Positions 49,016 to 62,476 of a stretch of 64,000 nucleotides of DNA are shown here, piece by piece. The notes under the pieces were generated by a model that was not told where the DNA came from, ran no database searches, and saw nothing but the letters and a program-made list of their open reading frames with translations. Source of the DNA: Cyanoderma ruficeps (Eukaryota; Chordata; Aves; Passeriformes; Timaliidae); NCBI GenBank assembly GCA_008694505.1, contig VZDJ01007747.1, positions 41,148,523 through 41,212,522 on the forward strand. Reading direction: 5' to 3'. How positions within the stretch are numbered: position 1 is the stretch's first letter; every line of letters starts with the position of its first letter. A program made the position numbers and the translations under genes.

Positions 49016-51939
49016 GACCGGAGCACTAAATATCCCTAATGGCAACCACAAGGGCCACAGTGTTATTTTTAGGTCAGAAAAATGATGCAGAAGGAAACAG
49101 TCACCTCAGAGTTACCTTTCATTGGCCCTCACTGAACAAAAAGCCAAAGAATTTGGTTATTTCTTCCATGTGGTGGTAAGGGGACTCACCTATGTTTGTG
49201 GTGAAGACACAGCTATTCATTGGGATTTTGCATGGAAGAAGGAGGCCAGGAGGATGTGGCATCTCCCTTTAACAGCACCTCCAGGACTGTGCAGAGGTAA
49301 CACAGACCCAAAGCCTCCTCAGGTCTATGCTGAGCCTCCTCATCACTGCAAGAGGCACAAACCAACACAGGCAAGTTCTAGGTTGTGTCCAGGCTGTGCA
49401 GCTACCATTGTTTGCCCAGAAGAAAAGGCAGGAGGCCCTCCAACATCCCACCTAAGTGACACTGTATGATCCCTTCCACTCCCACCTCTGTCTGTATATT
49501 GGCATAAGGTCATTTTGGAGGCCTCCTGCCAGCAAACAAAGGACTTGGGCAGATGAACAACTGTGAATATTCCAGCCTAAGCCAAGCATTGGAAAAAACC
49601 CTTTTCATACGCATTTCTACGATTTGCTTTTCTCCTTCACTGGAAGACTATTCCTTCACGGGAAGAATTCTTCTTACTATCAAGGTAAAAGTCATGGCTG
49701 ATCTTACAGGGAGAAGTTACAGGTACCTTCCAGCCCATGTTCTTCTCCAGCCCTTTCACAAGCACCATAATTTGCCCAGTCTGGGTACAGATTTTTATTT
49801 GAACAGAAACAGGCTATTAAACAACATGTGCTTCACTGGCCAATGCTTTGTTTCCTTTTTTAGCTGCCCAGATAAGAAAAACAATGCAGAGAAAAAACTA
49901 ATAGGAGACATAAAGAGGCCACTTATTCTACCAGTGTTCTGCACAAGGTTTAGAAACTTCCTCTACCTTTCAGTACCTCTTACTCCACCAGTAATTGATC
50001 AACTTTATCTCTTCAGACTCTAAAGTCTGAGACTTCCCTTCTGCTGTGCCCTAATCTCTCCACACATAGTTGGGCCTGGAATCATATGTATTTTAAAAAT
50101 AATTGTATTTTTAAAGGTATTTGGATTCACTGCACGTCCACAAACAGACCACTTGCCATGAAATTGCTTTCAAACACAGTGAGAGTAAAGCAAATTCACT
50201 CTTTGGGGTGTTATAACTGAGAGACAAGGAATGGGCTGGGGAAATCAGTATTTAGGTGGAACTAATTAGCAACAACTAAAAGCTAAATGACAATGTAACC
50301 CACAGCCTCCTTGTGGGATATTCTAAAATGGCTGTGTATGTCTGAAACATTTCAAGGGCTCTCATTATCTGCTTGGTCTACCATTTTCACAGCTCAGATA
50401 AATCAGTATTTTCTACCACAACACGCAGCCTGGTGCCCTGCAGAATAATTCCCCAGCCATACGTTCCAGAGATACAGAAGCACACAAAATATGATCTCTT
50501 TTACTAGGCTAATAAAAATCAGAAAGTGTACTGTATAAATTTTATAGACCTCAAAGGTCTATCTTCTACAGGAAGAAACTGGGACTCCAGGCTACTGTCG
50601 GGCACCATAACACAGAGAAAAAAATATTTATCAGCTGCTTTGGAAAACCCAACAGACAGAAGTCACCAGCAAAGCAAAATAACACAACTGTAAACCCACC
50701 TGAATCCTTCCTCTCCAGGGAGCTCTTTCGTGTTTCAGTTTCCACTTGCAGATTAACGCTTGCAGAGCCACAAGGGAAAAAGGGCCAACCAGCAAGGAAA
50801 ATACCTCTGCCTCCTCCCGCCTACCCCGAGCAGGCAACCCTATACGATGGGAATGCAAAGTGCCAGGGCTCTGCAGGGCCGTGCTGAGCCCGCTCTGCTC
50901 TGTCCTGAGAGGGGTCACAGCTCCCTCCAGCTCAGCTGGGCTGGGGCTGCTCCAAGGACAGAAGGCACCTGCTCCATGCAGAAGGTCCTGCTGGTTCAGG
51001 AGGGTGATTCAAGGAACCTACTTGTGATCCCTCCCTGAAATGCACTGGTCCTTGAGGTGTTACAGTGACACTGAGAACTCTGGGGTATGTCAAGCACAGC
51101 CCTCATGGCTGTGCTGCTCCTTGCTGAACTGGATACATGAGATGGGAAACCTAAATGCCTCCTGGAAACTCACTTCCAAGCTAAGATGATCTCCACACGG
51201 ATACAGCTTCTCCACAAAGTGAGGGGAGGCAGAGTGCCAAAACACAGGAGGGAAGAAAATGGAAAGATTCATGCAATTTTTTCCTCAGGGAAACCAAAGT
51301 GCTGAGCTGATGCTCTTATAAAGCTGGGCTCTTATAATGACCGGGCAAAAGGTGGGAAGAAGAACCCATTGACTGTCAGATTGCGGAAAACAGGAAGATG
51401 CTGAGTACTGGAGATCTGTTGCAAAGGAAGACATATGTGTATTTGTTGTGGCTGGCTTCCATTTACATAATTTGCAACTAATTTGAGAGTTAGTCACATT
51501 TTTTATGTTTCTGACAAATGAACAAACAAAATTCCTCCCAGGATTCGGAGAGTGAAGGGAGATTTCTGTAACCTTGACAGGTCTGGGGGAAACAGAGAGA
51601 GAAGAAAGTATTGAAGAAAGTTCCTCAAGTGCAATTAACCTAAGCAATCTGAAGGATTCTGCACAGGAGAGACAGGGAGTCACACAACCAGCTTAGCCCA
51701 GGTTAATGGGATGAGGAATCCATTCCCACAGTCTAGTGGAAAAAAACAGTGGGTGTCTTCAGCCCAGCTCTAGTCCTAGTTTCAGTGCTAAAAGACAGAA
51801 CAAATTGATCTGGCTCATGACTTTGACATTTGCTCTGCTATCAGCATCAGCTCTATCTGATAGGATGACACTGCTTAAGCTGTGGTAGCCAGAGGAAATC
51901 CAATGCTAAGGAAATGGACATTCATTTAATGTTTATCTA
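49016..51939. other. Unique non-coding DNA, no gene seen
   Basis: No exon is recognised. A 156-codon plus-strand frame (49553-50023) is among the longest of the window, but it is Phe/Leu/Ser-rich with no domain and no conserved motif. A 7-bp inverted repeat (TAGACCT, CAA, AGGTCTA) lies at 50545-50561. The stretch 50700-51030 is GC-richer and open in two plus frames at once. Confidence 0.5.
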
Positions 51940-52140
51940 GGATCAGCTCCACCAATGAATTCCAGATGTTGGCTTTAATTGTCGCATTCTGGTATGTTTA
52001 AGCAGCAGGAGTTCGTAAGGCCGATTTGTAAATCAATCTGGCAGGCCCATACTGAATCCCATCTCTGGGTCTTTTCTAAGTCAGGGGATGCTCTTAAAAT
52101 GTTAAGTACTTAATGTGTCTGCAATGCGAAAAGGAGGAAA
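51940..52140. promoter_or_regulatory. Candidate conserved non-coding element (weak)
   Basis: This is a by-eye candidate: unique sequence with GGCTTTAATTGTCGCATTC near 51970, GTTCGTAAGGCCGATTTG near 52012, TAAATCAATCTGG near 52028 and GCAATGCGAAAAGG near 52120. It keeps four CpGs in AT-rich surroundings and combines homeodomain-like TTAATTG with SOX-like words. Confidence 0.25.
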
Positions 52141-55100
52141 GATTTTTTCTTTTAAAAAATCCCTCCCCTAATGTTTTTCTTCTTTTGCTCCTTCTGTCCT
52201 TCATTTCCTTCCTGTGAAACTGCAAGACTTGCCATTCCCTTCAAATGAGTCCAATGAATTTCCAGGTGAGTCCTAGAGCTAAGGAGAGCAGGTATCAGGA
52301 TGCAGCCCTGCAACACTGGTGGGGCACCCTGCTCATCACTCACATACATTCCTTCTGAGGAACTCCACTGATTTCCCACCACAGCCAATGGCAACTGCAT
52401 GCATGGAGTACATCCAACAGCATCGTTCCTGATATTTGACCCTCCAGTTTCCATAAACCATAAAAAAAAAATTGATTACTGCAACCTTGGGACTGTCTCA
52501 GTTCTCAGCTTCTGTATTCCTACTAGCTTGTATTTAACTGTTATAGCTCAAACCCAGAGGTGGTACAGAAATGGCTTTGCCATTCTGAATCCCAAAGCAT
52601 CATATGGGCTCCAAGTCTGACACCAGCACACCAGCACATGTTCTCAGCATGACTTCACACATCAGCTGAATGTGCTGGGCTATTGTTAGGGGATTGCTTA
52701 TTGCCACAGCCAACTTATCAGTCAGGCCTTGCTTACAGGAGAGAAAACTTCTAAAAAACAGCTTTTAAGTATGATATCCCTACTGACTAGGGCAGACAGT
52801 ATGGCTCATTAAAATTGCTTTAGAAACCCATTTTTCTCAATTTCCTTTCAAAACACCTGCTCCTGAGAAAGCACCTCCGTATTCAACACATGTGAACCCT
52901 ACTTACATTTTCCCAGGAATGTGTGCTTAGTACACACATTTTTCAAGAAGTGTCACTGGATGGTTAGGTAAGGTTTCAAAAGCTTTCAGCAATGGCAATA
53001 TTCATCCCATGGAAGTTCATGGGAATTCTTCAAAAGGGGTTGACTCAGCCTCAGCTGACTGCTTTTGAAAAACTCCCCTTTATCTTCTATTTTTGATGGT
53101 CCCAGAGATAAAATGCTGAAAGTTCAGTTTACCATCCTCCTTTATCACTACAGGCCTCTAAGTGGGGTCCACTTCTCCCCTCAGTAAGAACATGAAAAGC
53201 ATTTCACTCATGGCCTGAGTCATGCTAGATTTGAAGAGAGGCTTGAGAAAAGCAGTGCCTAAAAATCCACCTACTCCTCAGAGCAGAGACCAAAGGATCA
53301 GCAAAGAGCTGGCCCTATCATCTTCCCTTAGCCACGGTGTAGCATTTGAGGCTGGAGAAAAAAATCCCACTGCATTACAATAGGAAATCCCTCAAAACAG
53401 CAGGGTGAGGTAAACAGTCTTGAAAATACCTTCCAAGTCCATGGAGCCATAAACAAGCAAGGCCCAAAAGCAATGCCATCATCCTCAAAAGTGAAATAAT
53501 TACTATTGCACATCCTGCAGAGTGCTGGGGTGGCACCAGGTGTCACATCGGCAATATAAAAAAGCAAGTCAGAACTCCTTATGGGAATAAACAAACTGGT
53601 TATTTCTCCACAGAAAACAGGCTCCCTGTACCAAGTGTCATAAAAGCTGGTACAGAGCTCCAGGGAGATAGTTTTCAATAAGAAAAGCAGTAAAATACTC
53701 TAAATAAAGATTACAGCAGAACTAACAGGAATGACATGCAGGCAATTTGTTGACTTTTATTCCTCATGTCTGTAACTATTTCTGTGGTCCACAGAATATG
53801 AAAAAAAATTAACAGATTTGGCCCAAAACACAGAGGAATGCTTTGTCCAAATACAAGGTGGGAAGGATCTAGTGAAACTTTTTAAAGAGTTTCCCCTTCA
53901 GGATACGCCAAGGATATGACACAGCTTTAGAGGAACAGAGGTGCTGTCACAGGATCTGCAGTATTCCCTCCCTTGCTGAAGATGCTGAAGGGTGGCAAAA
54001 ATGTCACTTGTGAGCAGCCCAGTGTGCAGCCCATCCTTCTGATAAGTGTGGAGCTTTGAACACAAGCAGGGCCAAAAATTCTGAAGAAAAGTTAGCACAG
54101 GCCGAACAAACAAATAGCAGTAACCACATACAAGGCGCAACTTGTGTATTTAAATTTAACAGGCTAATTCACAGTTGAATATGTCCATATGTCTTTTGCC
54201 TTGAACAAGGGTAAAATGTACCCAAATCATTCCCTGTGAAGGGATATGAGATACACTCGTGCACAGACAGTACTGAGGATGCTCAGTGACCAAATTCCTC
54301 TCTCATGCAATTCCACTCATCTACCCATGAAAGATATTCCTCTTTTGTCTGTTTATCATGGCAAGGTCTCAAGGGGCCACCACAAAATTCTCCATACTTA
54401 TCCAAGGACAGAATACCCAGAAAACAACTTAATTTCTTTGAAGATCACACAGGCATGTTTTTCACAATGCTCTTGGTCAGAGCTTCTCAGACACCTCCCT
54501 AGAGGCTCTGAAAACCATCTCAGAGGAAAGGGGGTGATGGAATCCCTGCAGGTGAAGCCAGTGTGAGCAGGACACAGTTCTCATGCCCACAGCATGCTTA
54601 GCACCTTGCTTGCACTGCAAGCCAAAGACACAGACCAGCTTCTCAAGATTCACCATCAGTATTTTCACTTCCCAGAAGAGAAGTCTGCTGCATCTTCCAA
54701 ACCTCCTTGAAGGAAAGGGATTAACAAAACCACACTCAAACCAAAGCAGCTCACAAGAGGCCTTGGCTGACACAACCCTCTTGATGCTGTTGCCACAACT
54801 TTCTCCTGGGTTGGAGCTTCCCCTGCCAAAGCTCATGCCAGGGCTACCAGGAGGAGCTGCAGTGGGCTTGGAGTTGTCAGGAGACAGAGCTGCAAACAGA
54901 GCACAAACACTGGGCTGTGCAGGGGATTGGGAGGCATCGTCCTTCTCCTACATGAGATTCCTGGGATTGTTCAGCAGGGAACCCCAGCCTGCATCTGAAG
55001 TAGATCCAACTCCCCCAGTTCCCTAGTTGCCAGTGACCAAGGAGGACTGTCACCAGTTCTTCTCTCTCCTGCCAGCTGCACATTCAGCAAAGGTGAGACG

Positions 55101-55999
55101 AAGATCCTTGTCTCCTTCAGCCCAAAGGTCACCGTAATTTTTTCCAGTTTGAAAAAAACCAACACAAAACCGACATGCCAGGTCACATGGCTTTCCTTTA
55201 AGAAGAGAAATATTTGATATTGGACTGAAGAAAACTCAGTGAAGAATTTTGTGGCAATGCTTTTTCCAAATCAAAATAGTTTTGCAATGGAGGATTCAAT
55301 GCCAAATAATTCAAAGCCTTTTGTTGACAATCAAGCAGAAAACTGACTCAACTCAATAGTTCAAATGACTTGACAACATTTTTCAGGGAGACAATGAGCT
55401 GGAAGAAAAAAAGGCAATGAAATTCCTATGTATAATTTCAATTGTGTGATAAACTCAAGACTTAGTGGCTTGGTTGGCATGAAGAGATCAGAAAACCATC
55501 CATACTCTGCATTTTTTGCTCTATAACCTGACAACCTTCAGGGTGTCTGTAAGAACTTTATATACACACACAAGAACAAACATATCTGAAGCAAGATCAA
55601 AGAAAAGAAGAAAAGAAGAAAGACATCAACTGCCTTCGTTGCACTGAATCATTGCAATGGAAAATAATTTGTTTCCCTTTAATTTAGATGAAATATTTTC
55701 TGTACAGGCCTGTTAATAATTTAGCTTGATATTAAACAACAGCATTGTTTTCACTGTTTGTCTCCCTATTGTTCTGCCACTTACAGTAATTTAAAACAAC
55801 CCAGAAAAATCACAGACAGACGTACTGTGCAGAGGACAGATGTGCTGATCCACACAGCACTTTAACAGCTACGCCTGCAAAGTGTGTTTATGTTCTTTGC
55901 TTTTTGCTGCATATTAAAAGAAGGTCTTCTTTAAAACATTAACTTGAGAGCTGAAAAATACATCACGGGAGTAGAAAGTGAAGGGATAAATTCTGTGTT
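52141..55999. other. Unique non-coding DNA, no gene seen
   Basis: No gene or recognisable transposon. A 147-codon plus frame (54583-55026) and a 119-codon minus frame (54477-54836) overlap and are unassigned. Simple sequence is limited to an AAAGAAAAGAAG tract near 55599-55623. Confidence 0.55.
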
Positions 56000-56345
56000 A
56001 TCTGATTCCTTTTGCTGCTTATTTCTCCCCTCTTTTCCTTGGCTTCGGTGCGAGGAGCAGGTTCCATCCCGCCAGTGCAACCAGAATAAAACTGACGTTT
56101 TATGAGTGGAAACAGTCCAAGTATGGTGGCTTATGCTCTTAACATCCTGACATCTCAACCTCTGAAAGCAGCAGTGGCGCTGCTTCCAGTGGCTGCAGAA
56201 CACCTTAAAAAGCAGCACAAACTGACAATGAAAATAAACTACGGGTGCAGCACTGCTGGAGTCTGGCAGCCCTTAACAAATACAGCAGCGTCTGGGTGTT
56301 AAAATACATAAATCTGTCATCATTACCAGGCTAAGGGGTCGTCAT
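56000..56345. promoter_or_regulatory. Candidate conserved non-coding element
   Basis: This is a by-eye candidate. GGCTTCGGTGCGAGG near 56041 and CATCCCGCCAG near 56067 sit beside AATAAAACTGACGTTTTATG at 56084-56103. That last word has a CRE-like TGACGT core inside an AAAACTGACGTTTT pseudo-palindrome. Further CpGs follow (AGTGGCGCTGC, AACTACGGGTG, GCAGCGTCTGG, GGTCGTCATCC). No repeat family is seen. An ORF of 66-95 codons on either strand is not convincing. Confidence 0.35.
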
Positions 56346-59300
56346 CCTATTCTCAAAATAAAAGAACTGTGCATAATCAGTAGGGCAGGGAGTTCAGAAC
56401 AAAGTACGCCTTTTACAAACTCTCAACTGCTGATAGATGGATGTTTGCAAGGGACTTAATGTCTTTAACAGGGTACGTTTAAGAAGGAGTGTAGGTTTCA
56501 GAACTCCTGGGATTTGTACTTTTTTTTTCCTCTTCTTTTCCAATTTTATTGCCAAGAAGTGTATAACGTAAACACTCAGGTCTTCTGACTATAAACCCCA
56601 CATTATTATAAAGAAAGAAGAATCAAAGCCTTCTAGCACAATGATTTTATTCACGAAGGACAGCACAGAATATGTTCCTCCCCTCACTGAACAAAAATAA
56701 ACTGGATTTTAAAATAGGTCCATACACTAATTTTCAGCAGTTTTGTTGATTTTTGTTTTTCTTTTTTCATCTTTTTCTTAATGTGGATGCCAAAGACAGC
56801 ACAGGAAAAGCAGAGAACCAGACCCTACAGGAATGTAAAAATACAGCTCCTCAGCAACCATACATTTGAACAGGCTACATACCTACATGCATGGATCAAG
56901 AGGCAGCATGTGAGCAATTGGTGCTGTGTACGTGCACTCACACATAAAAAAGCAGTCTCCAAAAACAACATTCAAGCTACACGTTATAAACTGGTCCAAC
57001 TTGGCGCTGCTCACTCTATAATAAATATTCTTCACTGTGCTTTAATTTACAAGTGTGCCTTTTGGGTATTTCTGAGTTAACTGATACCAAAGGGAAAATT
57101 TGGCTAATACCCCCACTATCTGTGGTATTTACTGGGCAAACTGAGGACAGCAGAGCCCTGTGGTGGCACAAGGGAATGGGGGACGGTGCTCTGGCACAGA
57201 TCTGCTGGAGACACTGTGCCCATGAATCTCAACACAGCTTCAGTGATCCTCTGAGTCCAGCGAGGCCATGCTAAATCCTTCACTCCCAGCCTTCAGCAAG
57301 AAGCAGAGGGAGGAGCACAACTTCCAAGGAAAAATTGTCAGGAATAGAGGAGGACAGCAGTAGTGGTAGGGAAGTTAACAGAAGGACCCTGCTACTCAGA
57401 CAAGATAAGTCACCTTGGATGCTTGGCAAGGTGGAAGGTATCTCAAAGTTGCTGATGCCCACACCTGCAATCAGCTTGATGCCTTCTCATTACTTGGGGT
57501 GCTAGTAATTAAAAGACTCCTAACTACTATTCTGCAGTCACAGCAAACCTTGACTGGGAATCTAGACCACCTTTGGAAAGCCTGCCTTCCACACACACAC
57601 AGATCACCTGCTTGGAGCAGGGACTGCCTTGGCTTTACTCACAAATGCAGTTATATCTCAGCATTGTGGATATGCAGATGTGGACAAATCTCTGGCTGAG
57701 CACATCAGAGCACTGCACTGTAAACAGAGAAATTCTGCCCCCTCCCCCTATAGAGGATTGCACCAAGACAGCTCTGAATTATAAAGTCAGAGGCAAGAGA
57801 TGTTTTTAGCCTCAGACAAACTGACGAGAAAAACCCAACATGAACACCACAAACTCCCTGGGATCAGAGACTATTTCTATTAATATCGTTTAACAGAAGG
57901 AAGCCATAAATTGCTCAGATCAAACACAGTCTTAATGTCAGCCTGCCTGGTATTGTGTGTTGCTTTCATTCCCAAACAATATTCATGCAGCAAGCAGAGC
58001 TGCAGCTTGCTATTTGCACGGGTGTAGCAGCCACTACACACTGCAAAGCATCTGCAAAGGATTGTGGGCTAAATGCATCCATATGTCCTGCATGCCTGGG
58101 ATTTACACTGGCTGCAGCTCTGGTTTGCCACAGTCTGCCACAGGATGGAGTATGGGGGGAAATTATATATCCATACATATATGTATGAATTTCATGCTTA
58201 CATTCATGGAAAAAAATCTTTTTCATTTCTCTTAAATTGTGAACAGGTGTTGTCACCTTCTTAACTTGGCTTCTATGTTACAGCTTCACGAAGGGGAAAA
58301 AAAGAGATCTACCCAAAACAGTGAGGCTTTTGTTAGCCAGAACATGATGTATTGATAAGCATACTATAAAGTTTGTTATAAAATCAAATGAAACTAATAA
58401 AACCAAACAAAGATCTTGTAAAAACTGTGGACATTATACAGCATTAGCACTGAGCTACATTATAGATCTGGACTTGGAAGAAACAAAACTGCTGCCCAGT
58501 TGTGGTATTTTACAGCCTTTTACACACATTCACCAAGACCATCAGTCAAACCACTCTGTGTTACATTTTTGATCAGTCATTTTTAGGATAGTTAGCTAAT
58601 ACCGGCACTCACATCATCACCTCTTTATGGAGCAAGCTTTTCAAGAACAAATTGTTATGGGCTGTTGTGACATCAGTCCAGTGCAGCACTCATCAAAATG
58701 ATGAAAACTAGTGAAATTGTTTCCCTGTAGCAATCCAGCAATAGTTACACCTTTTCATTTTGGCATATTTCTTCCTCCTCCTTTACTGCCCCAGGACAGT
58801 GGACATTATACAGGACTCAGCATGCTGTATATATTGGACATGGAGATCGTTGGACTCTGAGTTTGATCTCTCAAATGAGGAAGAAGTGAAGAATCCCTAA
58901 AATTCAGGGGGTAGGAACAGCAATTTTTTTTAGATTTCTTTTCACACGCTTGTCCTTTCCCTGAGCAGCACCAAGCTTGGTCAGGGTGTGTGTCTTTATG
59001 CCTAGGGTAATAAACACTGAGAAGGAAGAGCCCTTGCTTGGGTGAGGGCATCATTAGTCAATGATGAGTCACTTCCAGTGGAAAAGGAGCTTCACTTCCA
59101 AGTGAACAGCTTTTAGCTATGAGTTTGCACCAAAACATGAAAATACATTTCACTGACTCCTCTACTCACTGGGATCTGTTCATGCCCATTTCCAGTCTCT
59201 TCCCACAGGCTGGCATGCAGGACTCCCTCACCTGGCAACACCAGTAAGGCAGCTCTTGTTAAGAACCAAACCCCACAGAGAACCTACACCTCTACAGAGG

Positions 59301-59399
59301 GTGACACGGTGGCACCTCACCACATGTTGACAACAAGTCCTTGTGCAATGATTCCAATGGCTGAGTCTTGGGAAGACTCCCCTTTTCTACCAGCTCCCA
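56346..59399. other. Unique non-coding DNA, no gene seen
   Basis: No gene is recognised. An 8-9 T run near 56521 and a (CA)6 run near 57590-57601 are the only simple repeats. Several 60-96 codon frames overlap on both strands at 57.9-58.3 kb and are unassigned. Confidence 0.55.
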
Positions 59400-59730
59400 A
59401 AGGCCCAAACTAATCTGAGCTTTAATTAGCAACACAACCATTACTAAGCATCAGTGGCTACGGCCAGATCTTCATCTGGTGTTAATCACCCTGCGTGTGC
59501 ACAGGAGGCCACCAACGTAGATCCAGCTGCTGGACTGGGGCCTTAACAAATTAAACACGAACTTTGTTACTGTTTATTGTCACAAGGAACTCTTCATTTC
59601 CATGTAACGACTGACTAATCATCATTAGCCATGATTATATGCCCTGCGACTGTGTTAATGGTTCCACGCTGGATGGACTGCCCTTTGCACTTCATGTTGT
59701 AGTAAATGCACTAAAGACATTTTGCTAACT
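59400..59730. promoter_or_regulatory. Strongest candidate enhancer / conserved non-coding element
   Basis: Unique, repeat-free sequence dense in homeodomain-type cores: CTTTAATTAGC near 59420-59430, GTTAATCACC at 59481-59490, AACAAATTAAAC near 59546 and TAATCATCATTA at 59616-59627 (two TAAT/ATTA cores in palindromic arrangement four bases apart). Then come GATTAT near 59633 and TGTTAATGG near 59653. It also has SOX-like TTTATTGTC near 59573 and CCAGATCTTCATCTGG at 59464-59479, a 6-bp inverted repeat holding an E-box. CpGs are retained (GCTACGGCC, CTGCGTG, CAACGTAG, ACACGAAC, TAACGAC, CTGCGAC, CCACGCTGG). This combination is what vertebrate developmental enhancers look like. Conservation and activity remain untested. 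Confidence 0.5.
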
Positions 59731-62243
59731 CCATACCATGATCAGCACAGGCTACACCACCTTGTTCTCAAATGCAAAAACTGCATATTTTCTCCCTTTA
59801 TTTTTTAAGTGTTGACTCACTTCAATTTTTGCTTAGCATTAGCAGACCCTTGGTGTGCACATTGCTGACTCAGTGTTGATTCACATCTTCTTGCTGAGCA
59901 CATCTCTCTCTGGTCCCCAGAGTTTTTTAAGAGGCCAAAACCCAAACATAAATGAATTTGTCATGCTTTTCCAAGATGGCTGGTGGCACCTGACTCCGGG
60001 CTAGAAATGTTTTCTCAGCTTTTGCACTGTAAATGGGTTCTGAGACACGGACTGATGACTTCACTGCAGAAGTGTAATGCAAACCATGTTTTACTGTACT
60101 GGATTTTTTTTCACACAGTATTTTCTACTACTACAAGCAGAAAAAAGAACATAAGAATAAATATCCATTCAGACAAGACCATGAATTTTTTCAGGATACT
60201 TACGCTAACTGTTTTAAAAAAATGGTTATTTTAATGCAAATTTTTCACATATGCCTGTTATCAAAGAGAGCTGTCTTTGGACAAGCTGTAAAAAAGCATA
60301 AAATAGCAGCTGGCTCAGCAGGAAAAAGCTACTTTAAAGATAAATCATCTGATGTCAGGGAAGATTCTTGAAGGAATCAATTGCAATAGACAGACAGAAG
60401 ACATTTAACAGCAAACTTGATTTGTCTGAAAGTGAGATGTAGCTCAAATTCTGAACAGCCCATCAGTGGTTTAGGACAACAAGCTGCACTATTCCTCCTG
60501 CTCTCTGCATCAAGACTTTATTACTCCACAGCCCAAATGGGGCCAAGTGGCTGGGTCCGTCCGAGGGCCAGACACCAGAGGTGGATATGAACTGGACAGA
60601 TGATGGATTCTTTACCAAAATACTCCCCCCCAAAAAAAATAAATAAACCAAAAAACAAACCCAAAGAACAAAATAAACAACTGCAGCAGTCAGAGATACA
60701 GGGCAAAAAAAGAAATTCAGGATAAGCTATTTCTTGGACTTACATGTTGATTATTTTTTGTGCTGAGATGCACCCAAGCAAGCTGTGTCCTTGCCAGTTC
60801 ACAAACACCAAGCGAAGCAAGAAGGTGACAGTCCTAAACCCTGCTCTTGTTGCTGCCTGTTTTTTTCTTTGCTACAGAAAGCAATAAAAAACACGGATGC
60901 AGATGTGAAAATACGAAAATAGAGACAGTTTGATCTTTCATCACTGGGTTGAGCAACTGATGCAAGAAGTATTTACTGGCAGCACCTGTAGCAATAGCCC
61001 CACATGTTGTAATGCTGGCACACCTTGCAGGATTTGGCCCACAACACTTCTGCAAGAGAAAAGTCCTCTGTGTTGTGTATTAGTGAGAGAGGTCATTATG
61101 TTACAGCATAAATATTTACCTATAGTCCTTCCTACAGCTGTTCACAAACAATTTTCCCTTCAGAGAAAGTCCAGACTTCTGGAACTCGGGATACTGTTTA
61201 TTATTGCAGAGAGAGCAGTAATGGAGGTCCTTCAGCACTTTCATGTTAGAATACTTTGTTTTCTAAGTTATTTTTAAGTCATGAAAAGCTCACCCATTTG
61301 GGCTAAGATTTCCCAGGGAGGGCCTGATGGCTGGAGTGTGGCTCCATGTGTGCAAACTCAGTTTCTCCAAGCTGGCCACAGCTCGACAGAGGGTTCAGTT
61401 ACACCACCACCTGCTATTGTTTTTCTGCAGAACATGCTTTCCTTCAGCACATAAGGTGGACAGTTTTTAAATAAGGAGTAGCTATTCAGCACTTTCTTTC
61501 TTCCTCTTTGGCCTTAAGCTTCTTTTTAGAGCACACTGGCAGGGAATTTTTTAATTATGCAGTAAAGAAACCGCAGGTTTCAACCAACCATCTATAAATT
61601 AAATAAAGTTATTTTACACACCTTTAGAATTAATTCAGCTGAGGAAAAAAAAAGGTTAGATTTCATGGGCATCATTGTAAAGATAATTTCTGGGGAAGAT
61701 ACAGCACATTTGTTTTGATGAGCTACACATAATTCTCCAAAATAAGGAACCATTGTACTTAATAACTGCAATGTAATTAAATACTGATTAAAGTTCCTCT
61801 TCCAACATTTGTAAATCCGTCTGCAATGTAAATTGGCATCCCAAATCTTGTGGTGAGCCACAAAAACTATTAAGGATAGCTAAGAGAGGAAATTGTAGTT
61901 TTGACTTATACTGGTAATCTGCTTTCACTGGCTTACATTTCATGCAGGGCTGTATTAGAGCAGGATTCCTTGGATCTCTGGGAATCAGCTCTGCAGTCTG
62001 AGAAGATGGGGAAATAAGCAGGGCAGAAACCAATTGCTACCATCTGGGTTGGCAAGGCCTTTGTTTGAGAATGAAGATCAAAACAGGAGAATAAAAGAAG
62101 ACTCTCTTCCAAAAGAGCAGCTAGGAAGATGCAAGATTAGGAGGAAAAGACTTTAGTACGTGTTATGAAGGAGGAATAGTCTTTTAGGGAGAGATTTAAG
62201 AGGTTTAGACTCAACTATGAGCCTCAACTCCTATTTTATGTTG
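59731..62243. other. Unique non-coding DNA, no gene seen
   Basis: No gene is recognised. A C7/A8 junction and A-rich stretch lies at 60625-60679. The 115-codon plus frame 60930-61277 is unassigned. Confidence 0.55.
60625..60679. repeat. A-rich low-complexity tract
   Basis: A run of seven C is followed by AAAAAAAATAAATAAACC, AAAAAACAAACCC and AACAAAATAAAC. No element body is recognised upstream, so the tract may be simple sequence. Confidence 0.85.
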
Positions 62244-62320
62244 TCTTGGCCTAATCACCTGGTCTCTCTTTATCTCAGTTACCATCTGTAAAATCACTGT
62301 AATCCGTCTCATCTGCACTT
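62244..62320 (+). mobile_element. MIR-like (CORE-SINE) relic
   Basis: GGCCTAATCACCTGGTCTCT, CTTTATCTCAGTTACCATCT and GTAAAATCACTGTAATCCG parallel the MIR middle region (tgggctaatcacttaatctctctgtgcctcagtttcccatctgtaaaatgggg...aat). The match covers about 70 bp with the typical decay of an ancient SINE. MIR-type elements are rare in birds, so a chance or convergent match cannot be excluded. Confidence 0.55.
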
Positions 62321-62476
62321 TCAAACCGAGACGTTCTCCAGCCAGGCAAGCTGCAGTCCTGTCTGCCAGACATGCAGAGGCACACCTAAGTCTGCTCTGC
62401 TTGTGCACTGAGCTGGCTGGCTGCAAGCAAGATCTGTCCTGAAGCCACAAAGGGACATTCAAACAGTCTTATAGCT

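Noticed and set aside
49553..50023. 156-codon plus-strand frame as a possible gene
   Set aside because: Phe/Leu/Ser-rich random-looking composition with no motif or family resemblance. A frame of this length is expected by chance in 64 kb.
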